A stretch of DNA of 64,000 bases from Prevotella sp. Lineage in GTDB: Bacteria; Bacteroidota; Bacteroidia; Bacteroidales; Bacteroidaceae. The DNA lies in NCBI GenBank assembly GCA_017617615.1, contig JAFZVV010000011.1, positions 124,001 through 188,000 of the forward strand, written 5' to 3'. The first letter of the stretch is position 1; each line of letters opens with the position of its first letter. The position numbers and the translations under genes are program-made. Under the pieces are notes generated by a model. It searched no databases and had not been told where the DNA came from. It was given only the letters and a program-made list of their open reading frames with translations. Shown here in pieces: positions 54,319-62,360 of this stretch.

Positions 54319-55656
54319 ATGGCAAGCAAACTCTGGGAAAAGGATTTTGAAGTAAACAATGAAATCGAGCGCTTCACCGTAGGCCGCGACCGTGAGATGG
54401 ATCTCTACCTCGCTCCCTACGATGTGCTGGGGTCGATGGCACACATCACCATGCTCGAGTCAATAGGCCTGCTCAGTAGCGATGAACTGCAACAGTTGCT
54501 CGCCGCCCTCAAGGAGATTCACGCCCTCTGCATGCGGGATGAGTTCGTCATCGAGGAAGGCGTGGAAGACGTGCACTCACAAGTGGAACTGATGCTCACC
54601 CGTCAACTGGGCGACATGGGAAAGAAGATTCACAGCGGACGGTCGCGCAACGACCAAGTGCTCGTCGACCTGAAGCTCTTCACCCGACAGCAACTGAAAG
54701 ACATCGCCGATGGTGTGAAGACGCTCTTCGACGAACTGATAGCCAAGAGCAACGAATACAAAGACGTGCTCATGCCTGGCTATACCCATCTGCAGATAGC
54801 CATGCCCAGTTCCTTCGGACTGTGGTTTGGTGCTTATGCCGAGAGCCTGGCCGATGACATGCTGTTCTTACAGGCCGCCTACCGCATGACCAACCGCAAC
54901 CCCCTGGGTAGCGCGGCAGGATATGGCAGTTCGTTCCCCCTCGACAGAAGCATGACAACCCGTCTGCTGGGCTTCGACACGATGGACTACAATGTGGTAT
55001 ACGCACAGATGGGACGTGGCAAGATGGAGCGCAACGTGGCTTTCGCCATCGCCACCATCGCCGGCACAATGGCGAAACTGGCCTTCGATGCCTGTCTCTT
55101 CAACAGCCAGAACTTCTCGTTCGTACGACTGCCGAAGGAGTGCACCACGGGAAGCAGTATCATGCCACACAAGAAGAACCCCGACGTGTTCGAACTGATA
55201 CGGGCAAAGTGCAACAAGTTGCAGGCTTTGCCCCAGCAGGTGACGCTCATCATGAACAACCTGCCATGTGGCTATTTCCGCGACCTGCAAATCATCAAGG
55301 AGGTGTTCCTTCCCGCTTTCGACGAGATGAAAGACTGCCTGCGCATGACTGCATACATCATCAACCGCATGAGCGTCGATGAGCACATCCTCGACAACCC
55401 GCTCTACGACCCCATCTTCTCGGTGGAAGAGGTGAACCGCCTGGCTGCTGCAGGCATGCCCTTCCGCGATGCATACAAGAAAGTGGGACTCGACATCGAG
55501 GCAGGACGCTTCAAGGCCGACAAGCATATCCACCACACCCATGAGGGCAGCATCGGCAACCTCTGCAACGACCGCATAGCGCGACTCATGCAGGAAACGC
55601 TCGACGGATTCCATTTCGAGCGGATGATTGAGGCTGAGAAATCCTTGCTCTCATGA
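54319..55656 (+). CDS. argH: Argininosuccinate lyase
   Basis: A 445-aa fumarase/aspartase superfamily enzyme. EGVEDVHSQVE, HSGRSRNDQV and the signature TGSSIMPHKKNPD near residue 276 are present. It splits argininosuccinate into arginine and fumarate. Residue order and length are normal. Its stop codon overlaps the next gene by 4 bases. Confidence 0.97.
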   Translation: MASKLWEKDFEVNNEIERFTVGRDREMDLYLAPYDVLGSMAHITMLESIGLLSSDELQQLLAALKEIHALCMRDEFVIEEGVEDVHSQVELMLTRQLGDMGKKIHSGRSRNDQVLVDLKLFTRQQLKDIADGVKTLFDELIAKSNEYKDVLMPGYTHLQIAMPSSFGLWFGAYAESLADDMLFLQAAYRMTNRNPLGSAAGYGSSFPLDRSMTTRLLGFDTMDYNVVYAQMGRGKMERNVAFAIATIAGTMAKLAFDACLFNSQNFSFVRLPKECTTGSSIMPHKKNPDVFELIRAKCNKLQALPQQVTLIMNNLPCGYFRDLQIIKEVFLPAFDEMKDCLRMTAYIINRMSVDEHILDNPLYDPIFSVEEVNRLAAAGMPFRDAYKKVGLDIEAGRFKADKHIHHTHEGSIGNLCNDRIARLMQETLDGFHFERMIEAEKSLLS

Positions 55657-56216
55657 GGAGGCTGGTGATTGCCCTGCTCTGCGCGATGTTGTGCTCATCA
55701 TGTGGTGACACACAAAACGAGTACACCATCGGTGCCTGCTATTTCGTGGTCGACAACAGCATCCACCAGGATGCCACCCTGGCGAGCGCGATGAACGTCA
55801 ATGCTCCGGGCGTGTTCTGCACCATCACAAAAGATATCAGGAATGGTGCCAACTGTTTCATTTTTTCCAATAACACAGGACAGAACAGCAGTTCGAACCT
55901 CAACGCGCTCGACTCACGCCGCACGCTCATCCTGGGCTACAACAACGGTATCATCGTGGGGTTCGGCACACTTAGTTCTCCTGCCACATTCTATGCTTTC
56001 GACCGCGAGTGCCCCAACTGCTTCGACCCACAGGCCATCCCCATGAGGAGTCATCCGCTCAGCGTGAATGCCAGCGGCATGGCTACTTGCGCCACCTGCA
56101 AGAGGCAGTACAACCTCAACAACGACGGTTTCGTGGCATCGGGCGAGAATGGCAAACGGCTCACCCGTTACAGGGCACAGACCACCGGTCCCTTCGGTGT
56201 GCTCTCAGTGAATTGA
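55653..56216 (+). CDS. Lipoprotein with two CxxC pairs, function unknown
   Basis: A 187-aa protein with a lipobox (LCSSC near residue 17). The C-terminal half contains ECPNCFDP and ATCATCKRQY, two CxxC pairs about 25 residues apart that could bind a metal, followed by YNLNNDGFVASGENGKRLTRY, reminiscent of the Rieske-type fold but without the histidine ligands. It overlaps argH by 4 bases (ATGA), so translation is coupled. Function not known. Confidence 0.75.
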   Translation: MRRLVIALLCAMLCSSCGDTQNEYTIGACYFVVDNSIHQDATLASAMNVNAPGVFCTITKDIRNGANCFIFSNNTGQNSSSNLNALDSRRTLILGYNNGIIVGFGTLSSPATFYAFDRECPNCFDPQAIPMRSHPLSVNASGMATCATCKRQYNLNNDGFVASGENGKRLTRYRAQTTGPFGVLSVN

Positions 56217-56218
56217 CT

Positions 56219-56251
56219 GGAGGTTTGAGGTTTGAGATCGGAGGTTTGATG
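56219..56251 (+). repeat. Short tandem TTTGAGG repeats after a stop codon
   Basis: Three to four copies of the unit GGAGGTTTGA or GAGGTTTGA, some imperfect, start 2 bases after the stop of the lipoprotein gene. Confidence 0.5.
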
Positions 56252-56300
56252 TTCCTTCTGCTTCCCTTTCTCACAGAAATAAAAAAAATGTGCGAATTTG

Positions 56301-56331
56301 TTGGATGTTCGGACAAAACACCTTATCTTTG
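56301..56331 (+). promoter_or_regulatory. Promoter of tRNA-Leu
   Basis: TTG (56301-56303), 20 bases, TATCTTTG (56324-56331), near the Bacteroidota consensus. The expected start near 56338 lies about 33 bases before the mature tRNA. Confidence 0.6.
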
Positions 56332-56370
56332 CAACCGCTTGTCGGCAAGCACCAACATACCGACACATCA

Positions 56371-56456
56371 GCCGCAATGGTGGAATTGGTAGACACGAGG
56401 GACTTAAAATCCCTTGGCCAGGAATGGCCGTGCGGGTTCGAGTCCCGCTCGCGGCA
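56371..56456 (+). tRNA. tRNA-Leu (UAA anticodon)
   Basis: An 86-base class II tRNA. The anticodon stem AGGGA/TCCCT encloses CTTAAAA, giving anticodon TAA. A long variable arm (GGCCA, loop, TGGCC) is typical of tRNA-Leu. The T arm GCGGG TTCGAGT CCCGC pairs fully. The acceptor stem GCCGCAA/TCGCGGC has one A-C mismatch. CCA is not encoded (ACTT follows). Confidence 0.93.
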
Positions 56457-56472
56457 CTTTTTCTTCCCCCAC

Positions 56473-57471
56473 ATGAAACATCTTCTATGCATTATTACCA
56501 CACTCATGTTGCTCATGGCATGTGGCGTGGATAGCGGACATTTCAAGATTTCAGGCCGTTTCCTCAACATGAGCCAAGGCAATTTCTACGTCTATAGTCC
56601 AGATGGAGTCATAGATGGCATCGACACCATCAGTGTGGTGGGAGGCCGTTTCACTTACGAACGGCCCATAGAACAGGAGGGAACACTCATGCTTGTCTTC
56701 CCCAATTTCTCCGAGCATCCCGTCTTCGCCCAACCAGGGAAAAGCGTCACCGTCAATGCCGATGCCTCACACATGAAGGAGATGGATGTAAAGGGAACGA
56801 AAGCAAACGAATTGATGACGAAATTCCGCAAGCAGACAGCCAAGGCGTCACCCCCCGAAGCAACGGCAAAAGCCGAGGAGTTCATCAACGAATACCCCGA
56901 ATCACCCGTGAGCCTCTTCTTGCTGAAGAAATACTTCGTGCAGACACTCACCCCTGACTATGCCAAGGCCGAACAGTTGGCCACCATGATGCTGAAGGAA
57001 CAGCCTAAGAACGGACAACTGGTAATGCTCCAGAAACAACTTACCAAACTGAAAAACAGTGCCAAGGGTGCCTCCCTGGCGAAATTCTCCGCAAAAGACA
57101 TGCAGGGCAATACGGTGACTGATGCCGATTTGGGCGATGGTGTGGCAGTAGTGACGGTGTGGAGCAGTTGGAACTTCGAGAGTCAAGAGCAGCAGCGCCA
57201 ACTACGTCGAAAGGTACGCTCGTCGGGTGGAAAAATCAAGGTCGTCAGCATCTGTGTTGATGCCAACAGGAAACAGTGTGAGAGTACCATCGAGCGCGAC
57301 ACCATCAACTGGCCCGTTATCCTCGACGACCGTCTTTTCGAGAATCCCACGCTACAGCAACTGGGATTGAGCGATGTGCCCGACAACCTCGTCATCAACC
57401 ACCGCCGTGTCGTCGACAGTGGGCTCAACACTCCACGACTGATGGAGAAACTCGATGAGTTGCTGAAATAA
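56473..57471 (+). CDS. DUF4369/thioredoxin-fold lipoprotein lacking CxxC
   Basis: A 332-aa lipoprotein; the ATG at 56473 starts a signal with lipobox LLMAC. The longer frame runs through the tRNA and is rejected. Residues 20-130 fit the DUF4369 beta domain (FKISGRF, FYVYSPDGV). The C-terminal part from about 195 is thioredoxin-like, with AVVTVWSSWNFES where TlpA proteins have WCxxC. The cysteines are absent, so redox activity of the usual kind is unlikely. It begins 16 bases after tRNA-Leu and probably shares its transcript. Confidence 0.85.
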   Translation: MKHLLCIITTLMLLMACGVDSGHFKISGRFLNMSQGNFYVYSPDGVIDGIDTISVVGGRFTYERPIEQEGTLMLVFPNFSEHPVFAQPGKSVTVNADASHMKEMDVKGTKANELMTKFRKQTAKASPPEATAKAEEFINEYPESPVSLFLLKKYFVQTLTPDYAKAEQLATMMLKEQPKNGQLVMLQKQLTKLKNSAKGASLAKFSAKDMQGNTVTDADLGDGVAVVTVWSSWNFESQEQQRQLRRKVRSSGGKIKVVSICVDANRKQCESTIERDTINWPVILDDRLFENPTLQQLGLSDVPDNLVINHRRVVDSGLNTPRLMEKLDELLK

Positions 57472-57551
57472 TAATCCCACAACCTTTCTTCCATTCCTAT
57501 TTAGTATATTCTTGGCTTGGAAGAAAAGACACACGGAAAAGTCATAATATA

Positions 57552-57583
57552 TTTGGCTTTTCGCCTACATAATCGTATTTTTG
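57552..57583 (+). promoter_or_regulatory. Promoter of the ComM/YifB gene
   Basis: TTTG (57552-57555), 20 bases, TATTTTTG (57576-57583): a full consensus match, with an expected leader of about 22 bases. Confidence 0.7.
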
Positions 57584-57611
57584 CAAAAATCTATCAATCG
57601 ATCCATCAATT

Positions 57612-59159
57612 ATGTTGGTGAAAACATTCTGTGCCGCCGTGACGGGGCTTGAAGCCACCACCATCACTATCGAAGTGAACATCAGTCGCGGCGTAATGTT
57701 CCATCTCTCGGGCATGGCCGACACCGCCGTGCGCGAGAGTTATGACCGTATCCGCGTGGCATTGCCTAACGTAGGGTTCAAGGTGCCCGTGTCGAACATC
57801 ACCGTCAACCTCTCTCCCGCCGACATCCGCAAGGAAGGCAGCAGTTACGACCTGCCCATGGCCATCGGCATCCTTGCCGCCAACGGCAACCTCAAGGCCG
57901 ACAACCTGAAAGACTACATGATGGTAGGCGAGTTGGGACTCGACGGCACACTGAAGCCCATCCGCGCCGCCCTGCTCATCTCCATCCTCGCACGAAAGGA
58001 ACAGTTCAAGGGACTCATCGTGCCCAAGGAGAACGCACGCGAGGCTGCCGTGGTCAACAACCTCGAAGTATATGGCATGGGAAACCTCAAGGAGGTCATC
58101 GACTTCATCAACGACCCCAGCACCGCCACGCCCGAGTTCGTGGACACCCGCAAGGAATTCTATGAACAACAATACAGTTTCGACCTCGACTATGCCGACG
58201 TGCGCGGACAGGAGAATGTGAAACGCGCCCTCGAGGTAGCCGCAGCCGGCGGACACAATATCATCATGATAGGCCCACCGGGAAGTGGCAAGTCGATGAT
58301 GGCGAAACGTCTGCCCAGCATCCTCCCCCCACTGTCGCTCGCCGAGAGTCTGGAGACCACGCAGATACACTCCGTGGCAGGGAAACTCGGCAGTGGCACA
58401 TCGCTCATCTCGCAAAGGCCGTTCCGCAGTCCGCACCACACCATCTCTCAGGTAGGACTATGTGGTGGCACTGCCAACGTGCAGCCTGGCGAGGTGTCAT
58501 TGGCTCACAATGGTGTGCTCTTCCTCGACGAGTTGACCGAGTTCTCGAAGCAGACGCTCGAGGTGCTGCGACAACCACTCGAAGACCGTGTCATCACCAT
58601 TACCCGGGCGAAATACACCGTGGAATATCCTTGTTCGTTCATGTTCGTCGCCTCCACCAACCCATGCCCATGCGGCTACTATGGCGACCCCACGCATACC
58701 TGCGTCTGCACACCGGGACAGATTCAGCGCTATATGGGGAAAATCTCCGGACCCCTGCTCGACCGCATCGATATCCAGTGCGAAATCTCTGCCCTGAGTT
58801 TCGACGACATCTCGAAAGCGGCACCCGGAGAGCCGTCCGCAGCCATCCGTGAACGGGTCATCAAGGCCCGTGCCATACAGGAGGAGCGTTTCAAGGGTAT
58901 CCGTGGCGTACACTGCAATGCACAGATGAGCGAGCGGATGATACACCAGTATGCCGAGCCCGATGACAAGTCGCTCCAACTCCTCCGTATGGGCATGGAA
59001 CGCCTGAAACTCTCAGCCCGGGCCTATAACCGCATCCTCAAGGTTGCCCGCACCATCGCCGACCTCGACCACTCCGAGCATGTGGAGAGCCGCCATATTG
59101 CCGAAGCCATCGGCTACCGCAACCTCGACCGTGGCGACTGGGCAGAACGTGGGGTGTAG
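57612..59159 (+). CDS. YifB/ComM family magnesium-chelatase-like AAA ATPase
   Basis: A 515-aa protein. An N-terminal Lon-protease-like domain (residues 1-165, MLVKTFCAAVTGLEA and HLSGMADTAVRESYDRI) is followed by the AAA core with Walker A MIGPPGSGKSMMAKRLPS near residue 218, Walker B GVLFLDELTEF, and the family mark VASTNPCPCGYYGDP, then a C-terminal helical domain. ComM-type hexameric helicases help integrate incoming DNA during natural transformation. A ComF protein is encoded 5 kb away. Length is typical. Confidence 0.93.
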   Translation: MLVKTFCAAVTGLEATTITIEVNISRGVMFHLSGMADTAVRESYDRIRVALPNVGFKVPVSNITVNLSPADIRKEGSSYDLPMAIGILAANGNLKADNLKDYMMVGELGLDGTLKPIRAALLISILARKEQFKGLIVPKENAREAAVVNNLEVYGMGNLKEVIDFINDPSTATPEFVDTRKEFYEQQYSFDLDYADVRGQENVKRALEVAAAGGHNIIMIGPPGSGKSMMAKRLPSILPPLSLAESLETTQIHSVAGKLGSGTSLISQRPFRSPHHTISQVGLCGGTANVQPGEVSLAHNGVLFLDELTEFSKQTLEVLRQPLEDRVITITRAKYTVEYPCSFMFVASTNPCPCGYYGDPTHTCVCTPGQIQRYMGKISGPLLDRIDIQCEISALSFDDISKAAPGEPSAAIRERVIKARAIQEERFKGIRGVHCNAQMSERMIHQYAEPDDKSLQLLRMGMERLKLSARAYNRILKVARTIADLDHSEHVESRHIAEAIGYRNLDRGDWAERGV

Positions 59160-59250
59160 CAGTGCTTTAGTTTCGCATTTGCTCTTCTTACGGAAGGGAA
59201 AGGAAGCAGAAAAGAAAAGGGACACATGCCTAATTGTCGTTGATACGATA

Positions 59251-59775
59251 ATGAAACGTGACATTTACCTTCTGCATATGGATAAACTACAAAACAAGGT
59301 AGGCAAAAAAAGAAATATCTTAACAGGACATCACACCATTTGTCCTGCAATCGTCATGATGTTCATCAGTTTCTTTTTCTCTTGTTGCAGTTCAAATCCT
59401 CAAGATAAGCCACAACCAGAAGAAGTGCCTGTTTCTGAACCAACCCCCGTCGTGCAGGCTCCATACTATTCACCAGATTCTTTATCTGCTTCCGACACGG
59501 CGACAATGAGGCAAGAGGAAACGTCCGTAATCGAGCAGCCAAAGCCACAGGCGCAACCCCAACCCATAAAAGCGACAAGAATCTCACGCTATTATGAAGA
59601 GGGCTATGAAAAGGGCTACGATGATGGCGAGGACGATGCGGTGATGAACAATGGCTGGGAGGGACAGTTTGATGATGAGTGCCCGTATACAGGCCAGAAG
59701 AAAAAAGAATACCAACTGGGCTATGAAGATGGCTATGAGGCCGGATATTATGACAACAAAGATGGGGATGAATGA
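59251..59775 (+). CDS. Small acidic lipoprotein with GYxxGY repeats
   Basis: A 174-aa protein from the ATG at 59251; an ATG at 59278 is equally plausible. A basic lead is followed by a hydrophobic stretch ending FFSCCSSN, a good lipobox. The region to about residue 110 is proline-rich and probably flexible. The C-terminal 60 residues are acidic and repeat a tyrosine-glycine pattern: YEEGYEKGYDDG and YQLGYEDGYEAGYYD. Nothing catalytic is visible. Function unknown. Confidence 0.65.
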   Translation: MKRDIYLLHMDKLQNKVGKKRNILTGHHTICPAIVMMFISFFFSCCSSNPQDKPQPEEVPVSEPTPVVQAPYYSPDSLSASDTATMRQEETSVIEQPKPQAQPQPIKATRISRYYEEGYEKGYDDGEDDAVMNNGWEGQFDDECPYTGQKKKEYQLGYEDGYEAGYYDNKDGDE

Positions 59776-59817
59776 TTGTGAGGCATACGACAAATAGCAA
59801 TTCCAAATACTGCTCCA

Positions 59818-60180
59818 ATGGCTTTCGAAGACCCCGATTATGACGATTTCGAATTCAGGGAACAGCATCCTGATATCTATGGCGACGATGGTGTCATGGA
59901 CGACTTCTATGGTGGGCAAAGGCGTACCCGTCAGAACAAGTCCCAACGGAGTTCTTCTGGCATCTGGACGACGAAAGACGAGCAATTCCATCAAGAGTAC
60001 CTCGCATGGAAACGCATCAACCATAAACGGATAGAGCAACTGAACACGCCATCACCTCAACCAGAGAAAGAGCCCCAATCTTCCCCATCCGACGAATCAT
60101 TCATTTGGGTACAAATTGTCTTTGGACTGATGATTTATGCTGCTCTTGTCATCATGCTTATCCAAAGTTGCAATGAATAG
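59818..60180 (+). CDS. Small acidic protein with a C-terminal membrane anchor
   Basis: A 120-aa protein. Residues 1-35 are very acidic with aromatic residues (DPDYDDFEF), the middle is charged, and residues 95-116 (WVQIVFGLMIYAALVIML) form one membrane segment at the very end. The topology suggests a tail-anchored protein with its bulk in the cytoplasm. It lies 42 bases after the GYxxGY lipoprotein. I do not recognise the family. Confidence 0.6.
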   Translation: MAFEDPDYDDFEFREQHPDIYGDDGVMDDFYGGQRRTRQNKSQRSSSGIWTTKDEQFHQEYLAWKRINHKRIEQLNTPSPQPEKEPQSSPSDESFIWVQIVFGLMIYAALVIMLIQSCNE

Positions 60181-60236
60181 GCAAAGCAGGAAACATGACG
60201 GTGATGGCAGCACAAAAAAGAAACCATTTTAAAATC

Positions 60237-60710
60237 ATGAGAAAAGAACTGGAAGACCGCGTTGCCCTGGCGGTGGACAATTTCATGCAGGGCTATGGAT
60301 GCTGCCAGAGCGTGGTGGCGGCCTTCGCCGACCTCTACGGACTCGACGAGACGATGGCCAAACGCATCGCAGCCGGGTTTGGTGGCGGTGTGGGCAGGAT
60401 GCGGATGATGTGCGGTGCCGTCTCGGGCATCGTCATCCTCGTGGGACTCGACTGCGGTCAGACCGAAGGGAGCGACCGCGCAGGCAAGTCGGCATGCTAC
60501 AAGGTGGTACAAGAACTGCTCGCCAAGTCGACAGCCGACAATGGCTCACTCATCTGCGCCGAACTCCTCGGACTAAAAGGACCTGTGCCATTGGGGCATT
60601 ATATGGCATCGGAGCGTACCGCCGAATACTACAAGCGCCGTCCCTGTGCCGCCAAAGTAGAGAGCGCCGCCAAAATCTTTGCTGAATATCTGGAGGGGAA
60701 AGAGGCTTAA
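60237..60710 (+). CDS. C_GCAxxG_C_C family protein
   Basis: A 157-aa protein; the ATG at 60237 gives MRKELEDRVALAVDNF before the first cysteine, the normal distance, while 60195 would add 14 residues. The family mark is seen as YGCCQSV, RMMCGAVSG, LDCGQ, SLICAELLG and PCAAKV, a series of conserved cysteines that may bind a metal or redox cofactor. The fold is mostly helical. Biochemical role of the family is not firmly known. Confidence 0.85.
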   Translation: MRKELEDRVALAVDNFMQGYGCCQSVVAAFADLYGLDETMAKRIAAGFGGGVGRMRMMCGAVSGIVILVGLDCGQTEGSDRAGKSACYKVVQELLAKSTADNGSLICAELLGLKGPVPLGHYMASERTAEYYKRRPCAAKVESAAKIFAEYLEGKEA

Positions 60711-60745
60711 GATTTGAGGTTTGAGATTTGAGGTTTGAGGTTTGG
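60711..60745 (+). repeat. Tandem TTTGAGG repeats right after a stop codon
   Basis: GATTTGA and GGTTTGA units alternate about five times, starting directly after the TAA of the C_GCAxxG_C_C gene. The unit is the same as at 56219. Confidence 0.6.
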
Positions 60746-60812
60746 CTGAAGACATTATACTTTATTAACACATCTTTTCCCAGAAAGGACACGGAATTAG
60801 ACATTGATTTGC

Positions 60813-60820
60813 TACTTTTG
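60813..60820 (+). promoter_or_regulatory. Putative -7 box for the gene at 60863
   Basis: TACTTTTG matches TAnnTTTG, 42 bases before the ATG. A clear -33 element is not seen. Confidence 0.4.
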
Positions 60821-60862
60821 CCGATGCATTTCTTATAATAACATCCTAACAACGACTTTTAG

Positions 60863-61387
60863 ATGAAAAGAACTATCGTTTTATTCAGCCTTATGGCATG
60901 CTTCGTCATGGGGCTTTCAGCCCAAGACATCGTGGGCAAATGGCAATCACAACCCGTTTCGGAAGAGGAAAACCAGAAAATGGTGGTTGAGATGACCTTC
61001 GGTGCCAACAAGACATTGCAGATGAGCGTGAATGTCTCCATGAGCGACCCCGAATCCATGGAAATGGCATTCCATTTCACCATCGATGGAACCTACTCCA
61101 ACATCGAGAACAACACCATTCCTTTCAAACTCAATGGCGACAATGCTGTCATTACCCTCGACAAGTTGGATTTCAAGGGTGAAATGGCAGAACAGATGAA
61201 AGAAAACCAGGAGTTGGCCAACGGTATCAAGAAGATGATGCAAGACCAAATCAACGCATCGAAAGAAGAGATGACAAAAGAAGTTCCAAGCGAAGGTTTC
61301 TTTACCATCAGCGAGTATACGGGCGACACGATGAAACTGAATATGTCGGGCGACGACCAGGTGCTGACGATGATAAGAGTGAAATAA
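60863..61387 (+). CDS. Secreted lipocalin-like protein of unknown function
   Basis: A 174-aa protein with a signal peptide (MKRTIVLFSLMACFVMGLSAQ). The mature part starts DIVGKWQSQ, a common opening of lipocalin-like domains, and alternates beta strands with a charged helical insert near residues 105-140 (GEMAEQMKENQELANGIKK, in part). It is probably periplasmic. It is followed by a strong terminator, so it appears to be a single-gene unit. Function unknown. Confidence 0.75.
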   Translation: MKRTIVLFSLMACFVMGLSAQDIVGKWQSQPVSEEENQKMVVEMTFGANKTLQMSVNVSMSDPESMEMAFHFTIDGTYSNIENNTIPFKLNGDNAVITLDKLDFKGEMAEQMKENQELANGIKKMMQDQINASKEEMTKEVPSEGFFTISEYTGDTMKLNMSGDDQVLTMIRVK

Positions 61388-61402
61388 CCACATCATCACC
61401 AT

Positions 61403-61448
61403 AACGGCATCCCCCTCTTCCCGGCTGAGAAGAGGGGGATGCCGTTTT
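61403..61448 (+). terminator. Rho-independent terminator
   Basis: An 18-base-pair perfect stem (AACGGCATCCCCCTCTTC and complement), an 8-base loop and then TTTTT at 61444-61448, right after the stop codon of the lipocalin-like gene. The next gene is on the opposite strand. Confidence 0.9.
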
Positions 61449-61466
61449 TGGAAGGACTGCATAATT

Positions 61467-62360
61467 TCAGAAGAAGATGTCCTGGATATAGTCCCATGCC
61501 GACTTGTCGTTGAACTCATGGTCGGCCCGACGATAGTAGCCCCGGATGTCGGATTTCAGGTCTGCCACACCGAAATAGCGTCCATAGACCGCCCGCGAAG
61601 AATCGGCAAAAAGGTTTATCTCACGTTCCACACCATCATAGCGGCGCTCAAAATCCTCCCAGTTCGTACCATAATTCGCCAGCGCCTCCACGCTACGTTC
61701 CAGATAGTGATAGTGCGACCGCTGCAATCTCACCGCCACGGAGTCGAGTTCATGCATGAGATGGGTGTTCTTACGCAGGTAGGTGTCGGTCTGGTACTGC
61801 CGTGCCTCCCTGATGCGCTGGCGTGAGTCAGCAAGCGACTTGTATTCACTGCCTTCGGCAAGGGCACATGCCCTGTCGTATTTGTCGAGCACGCCCTCGA
61901 TGCGGTCGAGTTGTCCGTTGAGCGATGGTCTAAGCCTTACGACAGGCTGTCCCTTGCTGTTCTCCAACTGCTGCAGCAACTTGATGCGCTGCCGCATCTT
62001 GTCCATATCCTTTTCCTCCCACACCGACCATCCGAACTTCAGTTCGCACTTCCTTGCGAAGGCCGGCACATAATGTTCCATCAATTGCATCTTCAGCGTG
62101 TCGCTCTCTCCTGGCCTCAACAGTTGGTTGTCGTCGAGGAAACCAATGAGATGATGGGCGGCAAACCATCGTTGGTTGAGTGTGTCGGAATCGAGTCCCT
62201 GGCGCACTTCCTTGATGAGTTGTCGCACTTGCTCTGCCTGAGTGCCTTCACGCGTGATGGCACGGGGTGGATCGAGCCGCAACTTCGCGAAGAAGAGCAA
62301 CGAACCCACCACTGCCACGACAGCAACGAGCAGGAGTATCACTTTGAGAGAGGTCTTCAT
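61467..62360 (-). CDS. Membrane-anchored helical protein, function unknown
   Basis: A 297-aa protein with one N-terminal membrane segment (residues 6-26, VILLLVAVVAVVGSLLFF) and a long alpha-helical, charged remainder with several coiled-coil-like stretches (IKLLQQLENSKG, RQRIREARQYQ). The start overlaps the stop of the gene at 62357 in an ATGA arrangement, so the two are translated together and likely act together. I do not recognise a family. Confidence 0.7.
   Translation of the reverse strand: MKTSLKVILLLVAVVAVVGSLLFFAKLRLDPPRAITREGTQAEQVRQLIKEVRQGLDSDTLNQRWFAAHHLIGFLDDNQLLRPGESDTLKMQLMEHYVPAFARKCELKFGWSVWEEKDMDKMRQRIKLLQQLENSKGQPVVRLRPSLNGQLDRIEGVLDKYDRACALAEGSEYKSLADSRQRIREARQYQTDTYLRKNTHLMHELDSVAVRLQRSHYHYLERSVEALANYGTNWEDFERRYDGVEREINLFADSSRAVYGRYFGVADLKSDIRGYYRRADHEFNDKSAWDYIQDIFF

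Noticed and set aside
56290..56472. Open frame running through tRNA-Leu into the DUF4369 gene
   Set aside because: It translates the tRNA sequence; the lipoprotein signal starts at 56473.
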